DNA of 7,532 nucleotides from Planctomycetota bacterium (lineage in GTDB: Bacteria > Planctomycetota > Phycisphaerae > Sedimentisphaerales > SM23-30): positions 1-7,532 of the forward strand of contig JAKQBU010000596.1 of NCBI GenBank assembly GCA_029573975.1. Direction: 5' to 3'. Under the pieces are notes generated by a model. It saw only the letters and a program-made list of their open reading frames with translations. It made no database searches and was not told where the DNA came from. Of the stretch, positions 1 to 6,717 are shown in pieces (the first letter of the stretch is position 1; every line of letters starts with the position of its first letter). The position numbers and the translations under genes were made by a program.

Positions 1-65
1 AACCAAATAAATCATGCAACCCGGAAGTCTTTTACTCTAATTTATAATCAGCAAAAACTCACATA

Positions 66-90
66 AAAACTTTTCGTGTTAAAAAGTTTT
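66..90. repeat. AT-rich perfect hairpin
   Basis: AAAACTTTT (66-74) and AAAAGTTTT (82-90) are exact reverse complements around a 7-nt loop. The stem has a single G:C pair. Because the arms begin with A-runs and end with T-runs it could work as a weak bidirectional terminator for an upstream gene outside the window, but an AT-only stem is poor for that. It may also be chance in AT-rich DNA. Confidence 0.3.
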
Positions 91-227
91 CTAACGGAAA
101 AGTGTAAGTTGTTTTAACAAACGTCATACTCAAGGTATCCCATGATAATCCGATGAATTTTTTGAACCTTTTGTGTATGGCGGTCTTCGGTGGTTTTATT
201 AGCGGCACATACCGGTGTAATCCGGAA

Positions 228-247
228 TTTTGACGCCTGTGTCAAAA
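228..247. promoter_or_regulatory. Perfect palindrome, candidate operator
   Basis: TTTTGAC (228-234) and GTCAAAA (241-247) are perfect 7-bp inverted arms separated by GCCTGT. The 20-bp dyad lies about 100 bp upstream of the predicted -35 box of the GAF-HlyD/M50 operon, a place where an activator or a distal repressor could bind. The size and spacing suit a dimeric helix-turn-helix regulator. No regulator gene is visible in the window, so the role is inferred. It could instead be a short hairpin without function. Confidence 0.35.
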
Positions 248-348
248 GCTCTTCGACCCCTTTTTATTGAGGAGCCAGAGGCGTTATTGGATGTCAGTAA
301 CGACTTTTGGCGGTTCCGTCAATTTTGCACGGGATGGAAATTCGGGTA

Positions 349-376
349 TTGACCGGAAGATAAAATCCGGTAGAAT
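349..376 (+). promoter_or_regulatory. Sigma70-type promoter of the GAF-HlyD/M50 operon
   Basis: The -35 box TTGACC (349-354) and -10 box TAGAAT (371-376) each match five of six consensus bases and are separated by 16 bp. Transcription would begin near 383, leaving an untranslated leader of about 38 nt that ends in a purine-rich ribosome binding site. The spacer region carries an inverted repeat, CCGGA-N8-TCCGG (353-370), which overlaps the end of the -35 box and abuts the -10 box. This is a natural place for a repressor to compete with RNA polymerase. Confidence 0.6.
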
Positions 377-410
377 CGGGTGTTAAAGATTTTAGCGGAT
401 AAAATATAAC

Positions 411-418
411 AGGAAAGG
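411..418 (+). promoter_or_regulatory. Ribosome binding site of the GAF-HlyD gene
   Basis: AGGAAAGG lies just upstream of two in-frame GTG codons at 421 and 427. The AGGA part is 6 nt from the first GTG and the AAGG part is 8 nt from the second, so both starts are possible. No ATG lies at a better place, and a GTG start is therefore favoured. Confidence 0.55.
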
Positions 419-420
419 TA

Positions 421-2373
421 GTGTTAGTGGAAGGACAAGCGACCCAGCGGCTGGCGGAGGTGATGGCCCGGATTTCGAAGCTGCCTTCGATGAATCTGGA
501 ACCGCCGCAGTTTTTCGCTAATTACTTGCAATTAACTGTTTTAGCGACCGGTTCGCAGGGAGGGGCCATCTGGCTGAGCCAGACCGAACAAGGGCCCCAG
601 TGCTATTGCCACATCGAACTGGAAAAATGCGGCATCAACGATTCTGACCAGCAAAAACGCCTGGTTCTGGAGGCCATCCAGAAGGTCATCAGCGATCCTA
701 AAGCCCTGGTTCTACCGCCGGCCCATTTACAGGTTCAATCGGATACCCCGCTGGAGGCCGAAAGCGGCGGCAAAGGCAATCAATCTCCTTATCCCTTGTT
801 TTTCAAGCCGTTACGGGCGGCAAACCGGACGGCGATGGTATTGCAGCTTATTGGCGGGGAGAATTTGGATCCCCACGATTACCGGGTGGTGGTGGGCCTG
901 CTGGAACAAATCGGCGATACAGCGGAAACCTACCTGGCCCATCGGCGGGCCGCGGTGCTGGAGGATGATCGCAAGTCGCTGGCCAGCCTGCTGAAGTTTT
1001 CCGAATCCATCCACGGTTCGCTGGATCCTGAGAAGGTGGTTTACCAGCTTGCCAATCAGGGCCGGGATGTCATCGGCTGCACGCGGGTGGTGGTCTGGAT
1101 CGATCCCCAGGTCAAAAGAGGCCTGCGGGTGGTCAGCGGGGTCGATAAGGCTGACCATCGGGCAGTTTTGCTGCAATCCCTGGAAAAATTGAGCAAAGAG
1201 TGCCTGCGCCTCCAAAAACCGGTGATTGCCGCCCGCCAGCAACTGGTGGAAATGTTGGATGAAGAACCACTTACGCAACTGCTCAAAGATTATTTCAGTA
1301 TTAGCCAACTGGACCAGATTTTCCTCCAGCCGATCAAAACTCCGGACCGGGATCTGGGCGTTTTGATTGCGGAAGGTTTTGACGACCAGGCAGCCGCCAA
1401 TCTGGCCGGAGTCATGGCCAATGTGAGCCGGCATGGAGCTTTGGCATTTGTCAATGCGCTGGAAATGGCCTCGGTCCCCCTGGTTAGGCCCTTTGCCAAA
1501 CTGCAGAAAATCAAAAAGGATCCTAAAAAGCGCCGGAAATGGCTGGCGATTGCCGCTGTGATCCTGGCGGCCCTGATTATCGGGGCGTTGACGCCCTGGA
1601 CGATTCAGATTGACAGTGAATGTGAGTTGGTTCCCAAGATCCAGCGCGTGATCGACGCGCCGCTGGACGGCCTGCAAATTGCCAAGGTTGTCCGCCCGGA
1701 GGGACCGGTGAAGAAAGGGGATTTGATCATCGAACTGAATGCCGATGAACTAATCGCCCGCAAACTTTCGCTGGAAGCATCCCTGCGGCAGGAAGAAATC
1801 AATGAGGATAAAACCGCCGGCCGGTCGGATATGAAAACGGAAATCCTGCTGAGCAAACTGGAACAGCAGCGGCTGCGGAATCAGATTGACCTGGTTACGC
1901 TGCAAATTGAAAAATGCAAACTGGTTTCTCCGATTGACGGCACGGTCGTCACTCCGCAACTGCAATTGAAAGAGGGGCTTACTCTGAAGATGGGGGACCC
2001 CATATGTGAGATATATGATTTGTCGCAGTGGCAGTTGATTCTGGATGTGCCGCAGGAGGAAATCGGCTGGGTACAGCGCGGCCTGGCGGGCGAGGAAGGC
2101 GCAGGGGTGGAGTTTTTTCTGGCGGCGTATCCCGAACAGAAACTCAACGCTCATATCGATACTCTGAGCCAGATCAGCGAGATGCCGCAGATCAAGGAAA
2201 AGGGCAATGTCTATCAAATTCGCGTGGATGTGGCGGGCGAGGAACTTCGTTCGATTGTGGATGGGCTGCGCAGCGGCAATATCGGGAGGGCGAAAATTGC
2301 CACGGTCGAAAGGCCGCTGGGATATGTGCTATTGCGTAAAGTAATCCGGTTTTTCCGGGTAACCTTCTTTTAA
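421..2373 (+). CDS. GAF-domain/HlyD-family membrane-fusion adaptor protein
   Basis: This 650-residue protein is probably the adaptor of an envelope export complex. Residues about 10-175 look like a degenerate GAF-like domain. Residues 185-345 look like a second GAF domain, opening with the usual long helix (LASLLKFSESIHGSLDPEKV). A very basic stretch (360-373, KIKKDPKKRRK) precedes a single membrane span at about 374-392, which places the GAF half in the cytosol and the rest outside. Residues 405-440 and 500-530 are the two lipoyl half-motifs (the second with LVSPIDGTV), separated by a charged helical hairpin (441-500). A beta-barrel region follows to about 630, closing with DGLRSGNIGRAKI and an aromatic, basic tail. 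GTG at 421 has a good ribosome binding site; GTG at 427 is an alternative. The M50 gene starts 13 nt downstream and is surely co-transcribed. Ordinary HlyD adaptors have only a short cytosolic N-terminus, so the ~370-residue sensor-like half is the unusual part. The ligand is unknown. Confidence 0.85.
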   Translation: MLVEGQATQRLAEVMARISKLPSMNLEPPQFFANYLQLTVLATGSQGGAIWLSQTEQGPQCYCHIELEKCGINDSDQQKRLVLEAIQKVISDPKALVLPPAHLQVQSDTPLEAESGGKGNQSPYPLFFKPLRAANRTAMVLQLIGGENLDPHDYRVVVGLLEQIGDTAETYLAHRRAAVLEDDRKSLASLLKFSESIHGSLDPEKVVYQLANQGRDVIGCTRVVVWIDPQVKRGLRVVSGVDKADHRAVLLQSLEKLSKECLRLQKPVIAARQQLVEMLDEEPLTQLLKDYFSISQLDQIFLQPIKTPDRDLGVLIAEGFDDQAAANLAGVMANVSRHGALAFVNALEMASVPLVRPFAKLQKIKKDPKKRRKWLAIAAVILAALIIGALTPWTIQIDSECELVPKIQRVIDAPLDGLQIAKVVRPEGPVKKGDLIIELNADELIARKLSLEASLRQEEINEDKTAGRSDMKTEILLSKLEQQRLRNQIDLVTLQIEKCKLVSPIDGTVVTPQLQLKEGLTLKMGDPICEIYDLSQWQLILDVPQEEIGWVQRGLAGEEGAGVEFFLAAYPEQKLNAHIDTLSQISEMPQIKEKGNVYQIRVDVAGEELRSIVDGLRSGNIGRAKIATVERPLGYVLLRKVIRFFRVTFF

Positions 2374-2386
2374 GGCAGAGGAAACG

Positions 2387-4591
2387 ATGTCCGCCAATCA
2401 GCCGAACGAATTGCCATTGCCGGCGGAAGAGGCCCAGGACGACCTGCGGGCCCTGCCGAAAACCCGCCGGGATGTGGAAATCACCGAGCAGGTCTATTAC
2501 GGCAAACCCTGCTATGTGCTGAAAGATCCCGCCTCCATGCGCTATTACCGCCTGCGTCCGCCGGAATACGCCATCTACCAAATGCTCGACGGCAAGGCCA
2601 ATATGGATGACGTCCTTCGTATGCTCCTGGACCGCTTCCCCAACGAGGAATATGACCGTCAAGCGGTGATGAGCTTTATCATCATGCTGCGCGGGGCCAA
2701 TCTCCTGCATGTATCCGGCGAAACCAGCACCGAGTATCTTTTGAAGCGGAAGCACATGATGACCCGGGGCTTTTTCAAGAAACTCCATTCGGAGTTTCTG
2801 TTTTATCGGATCCCGGTTATGGATCCCAACCGGCTGCTGAATTTTCTGCACCGCTGGATCGGTGGTTTTGTTTTCAGCCGCTTTATGGGCTTTCTGGTTT
2901 TGGCGCTGCTGGCGGGGGCTGTCTATGTGTTATTTGACAATATCGATAAGCTGCATCAGCGTCAGCCGCTGCTGAGCTGGCTGAATCTGCTGTATTTCGG
3001 GGCGGCGTTCCTGTTCATCAAGGTGATCCATGAATTCGGCCACGGTTTGACGGCCAAGCATTTCGGCTGCGAAGTCCATGAAATGGGGATTTTGTTCCTG
3101 GTCTTTACGCCCTGTTTTTACTGCGATGTATCCGATTCCTGGATGATCGGCGTCAAGGGCCGGCGGATGTGGATTACGGCGGCGGGCATTCTGGTGGAGA
3201 TGGTTCTTTCCTGTCTGGCGGTCTATGTCTGGGCCTTTACCGAACCGAAAACCGTCATTAACCAGTTTATGCTGAATATGATGATTGTGGCCAGTTTCAA
3301 CACCATCTTATTCAACGGCAATCCGCTGCTCCGTTATGACGGCTATTATTTTCTCATGGACCTGCTGGAGATCCCCAACCTCAAGCAAAAGGGAACCAAC
3401 TACCTGAAATATCTCATGCAGCGGTATGTCCTGGGTATGGAGCGGGCCGACAAGCCCATTGATGTCGAAAGCCGGGAACTAACCGTGCTGGGGTATGCCG
3501 TCTGTTCCGCCATCTATCGCTGGTTTATCATGTTCGTGATCGTTCTGCTGGTCTGGACGTTTTTGGACCCGTATGGATGGGGCGTCATTGGGGCTATCCT
3601 GGCGGTGGGAAGTATTTATAATGCGTTTGTTACGCCGCTGGTCAAAATGGCGAAATTTGCCGTTACCCAGCGGCAGCAGTTGCGGATTCGCCTAGCTACC
3701 GCCATAGTCCTGGTTTTGGCGGTGGGGCTGGGGGCTTATTTTGTGCTGGCCATACCCATCGAGCAGACGGTCGATACCCAGTGTGTGATTCGTCCCCGTC
3801 AGGCCCATCCGATTTATGTTTCCCAGGCCGGCTTTATCGAATCGGCTAAAAATCCCCAGTTGATCCGGGACGGGCAGGCGGTCCGGAAAGATGATATTCT
3901 GCTGGTTTTATCGAATCCGCAACTGGAATATGAGGTGTCGGATTTACAGCTTCAGATTGATCAGCTCAATTCCCAAAAAGCCCTGGCGGAAAATCTGGAG
4001 GATAATGAGACGGTGCTCCAGATCGAGGCCAAACGGAAGGGGCTTCAGGCCCAGTATGACCGTGCCCGGCAGAATTACGACAAGCTGACCATCCGTTCTC
4101 CCATCGATGGGATGGTGCAGTTGCGAACTCCTGTGCCGCTGGCCAATCTGGACGGCAGTTTTATGCCGCTGCAATCGGCCCTGTTTGTCGTCTATGCACC
4201 CGGAGAATTTGAAGCGGTGGCAGCGGTGAATCATCGGGATAATGGCTTTATCGAATCCGGCCAGGCGGTTCAGATCAAGCTCTGGTCGCTGGATCATGAG
4301 ATTTTGGACAGCCGCGTGGTAGAAAATACCAATAAACCGGTCTGGAAGATGTTTAGTCCGGCCTTTTCCACGGTATATGGCGGTGAAGTTGCTACCATGC
4401 CAGCCGCGAAAGCGGAGGAGGCGCTGGAGCCAGCGGATCGAACGTATGAGCTGGTGCTTCCTCTGGCAAAGGATGGCCGGCTGCGGGATGGATTAGTGGG
4501 CCGGGCGAAAATCATCATCGAACAGCAGACCCTGGGACGGACGGTTTACCTGTGGTTTATCCAGGTGTTACGGCAGGACCTCCGGCTGTAA
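2387..4591 (+). CDS. PqqD-like/M50 zinc metalloprotease/HlyD-type membrane protein
   Basis: This 734-residue multi-pass protein combines three modules. Residues about 28-110 resemble PqqD, the small winged-helix fold that binds precursor peptides (YYRLRPPEYAIYQMLDG). Residues about 155-455 form a polytopic M50-type domain with roughly seven or eight hydrophobic spans. HEFGH at 215-219 gives the zinc ligands and the catalytic Glu216, and Asp318 in NPLLRYDGY is the likely third ligand, so the active site appears intact. Residues 460-715 are HlyD-like: a lipoyl half (470-512), a helical hairpin (513-565), the second lipoyl half (KLTIRSPIDGMV) and a barrel ending in DGLVGRAKI. The closing segment resembles that of the upstream protein, which suggests the two adaptors share ancestry and probably assemble together. 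ATG at 2387 follows AGAGGA with a 4-nt gap. The overall plan resembles YydH-type 'peptide zinc metalloproteases'. Function is inferred: processing and/or export of a peptide across the inner membrane. No substrate gene is seen. The 3' end overlaps the convergent anti-sigma gene by 24 bp. Confidence 0.85.
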   Translation: MSANQPNELPLPAEEAQDDLRALPKTRRDVEITEQVYYGKPCYVLKDPASMRYYRLRPPEYAIYQMLDGKANMDDVLRMLLDRFPNEEYDRQAVMSFIIMLRGANLLHVSGETSTEYLLKRKHMMTRGFFKKLHSEFLFYRIPVMDPNRLLNFLHRWIGGFVFSRFMGFLVLALLAGAVYVLFDNIDKLHQRQPLLSWLNLLYFGAAFLFIKVIHEFGHGLTAKHFGCEVHEMGILFLVFTPCFYCDVSDSWMIGVKGRRMWITAAGILVEMVLSCLAVYVWAFTEPKTVINQFMLNMMIVASFNTILFNGNPLLRYDGYYFLMDLLEIPNLKQKGTNYLKYLMQRYVLGMERADKPIDVESRELTVLGYAVCSAIYRWFIMFVIVLLVWTFLDPYGWGVIGAILAVGSIYNAFVTPLVKMAKFAVTQRQQLRIRLATAIVLVLAVGLGAYFVLAIPIEQTVDTQCVIRPRQAHPIYVSQAGFIESAKNPQLIRDGQAVRKDDILLVLSNPQLEYEVSDLQLQIDQLNSQKALAENLEDNETVLQIEAKRKGLQAQYDRARQNYDKLTIRSPIDGMVQLRTPVPLANLDGSFMPLQSALFVVYAPGEFEAVAAVNHRDNGFIESGQAVQIKLWSLDHEILDSRVVENTNKPVWKMFSPAFSTVYGGEVATMPAAKAEEALEPADRTYELVLPLAKDGRLRDGLVGRAKIIIEQQTLGRTVYLWFIQVLRQDLRL

Positions 4592-5860
4592 AGATTGGTT
4601 CTTGTCGGATTCATTAGGTTCCGGAATTATGGCAGCGCAGGGGTATTCGATGATAACGGCCAGCAATTGCTGATTTACATTTTCCCCAGCCGATTCATTT
4701 CCGAGAACCGGCTCATCCGCTTGGCGAGCAGGCTCCTCTGCAACATCCGGTGCCGGTTTTGATTCCGGCGGGAAGGGGGCCAGGGGGATGCCCGGTATAA
4801 TCACCGTGGCCGGAGAGGCCGGGGAGGTCGGGGTGTTGGGTTCGCCGCCGTTGTCAAGCTGGGGATTGCCTAGCAACTGCAAGCCTTCGAGATCGGGTTG
4901 TTCACTTCCCAGGATAGCGGCCAGCCATTTATGGGGATCCTGCCAATCGTCCTGCACATCGGACGGCTGGCGGACTTGGGCAGCGAATATCTGCCGCTGG
5001 GCGGGGGTGGTCAGGGCTGTAAACCGGCGCAAATCCGTTTCCGTTATGTCGCTGAGTACCGTCGCTTCCGGCAGTTCGGGATTCTGAACAAGCAGACCGA
5101 TGGGGCCGCACCCGAAACCTTTCAGATCGTGAACCAACTGCAGCAATTGCCCGGTTTGACAGATAAAGGCGACCTGCTCCCGATTTTCATCCAAAGGGAT
5201 TCGCACGACCTGGTTAATATTTGCCTGGGTAAGAAGGCTGTGCAACGATTGGCCAGGCTGCCCGGGCTGCAATCCGGCAAGAATCAAATGAACGGAGTTC
5301 AGGTGCGGAACTTCCATTATTGGTTCAGAAGCTGCCAACGCCGGATTATCCGGCTGGTTTGCCGTTATTTTCCCATCCGGCAGGGGCATCGCCGGCGGAT
5401 AGGCATCCTCCAAGGCAATAATCGGTTCGATGGGCGCCGGTTCGGATTTTGCGAGGATTTTTTCCGATTCGGCGGAATGGTGAGGGGAGGGGGCGAATAA
5501 TACGCTGTAAATAATGGTGCCTACCGCTCCCAGGAGGATGAGCATCGCCGCAGCCGCAATCAGGCGGCGCAGGCGAAGATGGTTGCGGCCCGCCGGATTG
5601 GCGTGTAAATCGGTGCAGCCCAGCAAACCATCCCGTTCCAGTTCCGATTGGATGGTCTGGCTCATATGGGCCGGAGCGGGAACGTTCGGCAGGGAATGAA
5701 CCAGCTCGGAAACCTGGCGCAACTCTGCCAACAAGACCTTCGCCTGGGAATTTTCCGCTAAGATTTTTTCGACCTGAGCGACCTGCCCATCGTCCAACTG
5801 GCGGTCCAGATAGGCATTGAGCAATTCAGTCCATTCGGCAGGAAATTTCTCTTTATTCAT
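4568..5860 (-). CDS. Probable membrane anti-sigma factor, single span
   Basis: This 430-residue protein is identified mainly by context: it directly follows and overlaps an ECF sigma gene. Residues 1-97 are a short helical cytosolic domain of the anti-sigma type (WTELLNAYLDRQLDDGQ, then a helix to about 56), expected to hold the sigma factor. It lacks the His-Cys-Cys zinc ligands of classical ZAS domains. Arg/His-rich residues 91-99 precede one span at about 99-121, giving N-in topology. The ~300-residue outer part has a structured stretch at about 184-300 containing Cys234 and Cys251, flanked by Pro/Glu/Ala-rich linkers (128-182 and 340-388). I recognise no named family there. The ATG at 5860 lies inside the sigma stop region (ATGAATAA) with no close ribosome binding site, so it is probably translated by coupling. 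The gene ends within the last codons of the convergent M50 gene. The anti-sigma role is likely but inferred; the sensed signal is unknown. Confidence 0.75.
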   Translation of the reverse strand: MNKEKFPAEWTELLNAYLDRQLDDGQVAQVEKILAENSQAKVLLAELRQVSELVHSLPNVPAPAHMSQTIQSELERDGLLGCTDLHANPAGRNHLRLRRLIAAAAMLILLGAVGTIIYSVLFAPSPHHSAESEKILAKSEPAPIEPIIALEDAYPPAMPLPDGKITANQPDNPALAASEPIMEVPHLNSVHLILAGLQPGQPGQSLHSLLTQANINQVVRIPLDENREQVAFICQTGQLLQLVHDLKGFGCGPIGLLVQNPELPEATVLSDITETDLRRFTALTTPAQRQIFAAQVRQPSDVQDDWQDPHKWLAAILGSEQPDLEGLQLLGNPQLDNGGEPNTPTSPASPATVIIPGIPLAPFPPESKPAPDVAEEPARQADEPVLGNESAGENVNQQLLAVIIEYPCAAIIPEPNESDKNQSLQPEVLP

Positions 5861-6521
5861 GTTTTTTTACGACCATCTCCCGCAAGGCCATTCTCGCCCG
5901 CGATAAACGACTTTTTACCGTACCAATTGGAATCTCCAGAACCACCGCAATTTCCTCGTAATTCATTTCCTCGATATCACGCAAAATTATGATGGCACGC
6001 TCCTGGGGCTCCAGCCGCTCCAGGGCCGCCATAACTTTCTGATGGGCCTCGCTTAGCTCAACCTGATATTCGGGTGAGCGGCTGCGCTGGTCTGCCATCT
6101 CCGCCAGGCCTTCCGCCTGCTGGCCCATGAAGTTTCGGGCGTCCTGCAAACCGGAAAAATGTATCTGCTGCTTCCGGCGCCGATGGTTGATACTCAGGTT
6201 GATTCCGATCCGGAACAGCCAGGTATAAAACCCGCTGCTGCCGCGAAACTTACGGATGCCTCGTAAAGCCCGGCAAAAGGCATCCTGGGTCAATTCCTGG
6301 GCGTCATCATAACTGCCCACCATCCTGAGGATGGCGTTGAAGAGCCGGTTTTGATATTTGACGACCAGCTGCCCAAACGCATCAATATTGCCGTTCTGGC
6401 TTTGGCTGACCAGCCGATTTTCTTCTTCGGCGGATCCACTGTTTTTAGCGGCTTTCCAATTATTTTGACTATCAACGAGGAAACTGGTTCCCTCGGAATT
6501 CACATTTTTTTCATTTTTCAT
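5853..6521 (-). CDS. ECF-type RNA polymerase sigma factor
   Basis: The product (222 residues from this start) directs RNA polymerase to a specific promoter set. Numbering from the chosen Met, residues about 50-118 form region 2, including DDAQELTQDAFCRALRGI and the FYTWLFRIGINLSINHRRR core. A variable linker follows, and residues about 160-215 form region 4 with the helix-turn-helix YEEIAVVLEIPIGTVKSRLS. Regions 1 and 3 are absent, as in ECF factors. I chose ATG at 6521 because AAGGA (6534-6530) sits 8 nt before it. An in-frame ATG at 6554 would add 11 residues, but it has no ribosome binding site and falls inside the predicted promoter. The 3' end overlaps the anti-sigma start by 8 nt, which implies translational coupling and fixed stoichiometry. 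The extra ~40 residues before region 2 are polar and probably disordered. Family assignment is firm; the regulon is unknown. Confidence 0.92.
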   Translation of the reverse strand: MKNEKNVNSEGTSFLVDSQNNWKAAKNSGSAEEENRLVSQSQNGNIDAFGQLVVKYQNRLFNAILRMVGSYDDAQELTQDAFCRALRGIRKFRGSSGFYTWLFRIGINLSINHRRRKQQIHFSGLQDARNFMGQQAEGLAEMADQRSRSPEYQVELSEAHQKVMAALERLEPQERAIIILRDIEEMNYEEIAVVLEIPIGTVKSRLSRARMALREMVVKKHE

Positions 6522-6544
6522 GCTGTTAATCCTTATGGGACCTA

Positions 6545-6573
6545 ATCTTGGCATATTTTTGGAGTAAAGTCAA
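6545..6573 (-). promoter_or_regulatory. Candidate promoter of the sigma/anti-sigma operon
   Basis: On the minus strand TTGACT (6573-6568) is followed after 17 bp by CAAGAT (6550-6545). The latter is a weak -10 box but is preceded by TGC, an extended -10 signature. Transcription would start near 6538, giving a leader of about 17 nt that holds the AAGGA ribosome binding site of the ATG at 6521. This geometry would exclude the longer sigma start at 6554. No clear ECF-type autoregulatory promoter was recognised. Confidence 0.4.
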
Positions 6574-6673
6574 CGGCGAACCCAATATTCCTGCCGCCAG
6601 GTGGCGTAGGGCTGGGAAAAGGCGGGAAGAAAGCAAAACCTTGCATTGCCTGATTTTGGCGGCTTGAAGATAC

Positions 6674-6701
6674 TTGTGTAAAAAAACGGACTGCTTATAA
6701 T
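6674..6701 (+). promoter_or_regulatory. Promoter of the tRNA-Arg gene
   Basis: A perfect TATAAT (6696-6701) lies 16 bp after TTGTGT (6674-6679), a weak -35 box. Transcription would begin near 6708, about 40 nt before the mature tRNA end. The leader contains a perfect 7-bp hairpin. Confidence 0.6.
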
Positions 6702-6717
6702 GAAGTAGCTGGGAAAT

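Larger units (their letters stand above)
1..348. other. Non-coding upstream region, no gene recognised
   Basis: No convincing coding sequence is seen on either strand: stops are frequent and the base composition is AT-richer than in the genes that follow. It holds two inverted repeats, listed separately, and then gives way to a strong promoter. It may contain the tail of the preceding intergenic region or a regulatory leader. The end of the upstream neighbour is not visible. A 26-codon hydrophobic frame at 153-233 lacks a ribosome binding site and is not called. Confidence 0.6.

Noticed and set aside
153..233. 26-codon hydrophobic plus-strand frame (MNFLNLLCMAVF...)
   Set aside because: It looks slightly like a signal peptide, but there is no ribosome binding site at a useful distance, it is very short, and its stop falls in the palindrome.
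811..1677. Long minus-strand open frame (288 codons) opposite the GAF-HlyD gene
   Set aside because: It lies wholly opposite a gene with clear domains, and its translation is rich in Gln, His, Arg and Pro with no recognisable fold, as expected for an antisense shadow.
2192..2851. Minus-strand open frame (219 codons) across the GAF-HlyD/M50 junction
   Set aside because: It spans two well-supported genes on the other strand, including their ribosome binding site, and shows no family features.
4898..5500. Plus-strand open frame (200 codons) inside the anti-sigma gene
   Set aside because: Arg/Gly/Gln-rich antisense translation with no motif; the anti-sigma frame is supported by operon overlap, a membrane span and its domain layout.
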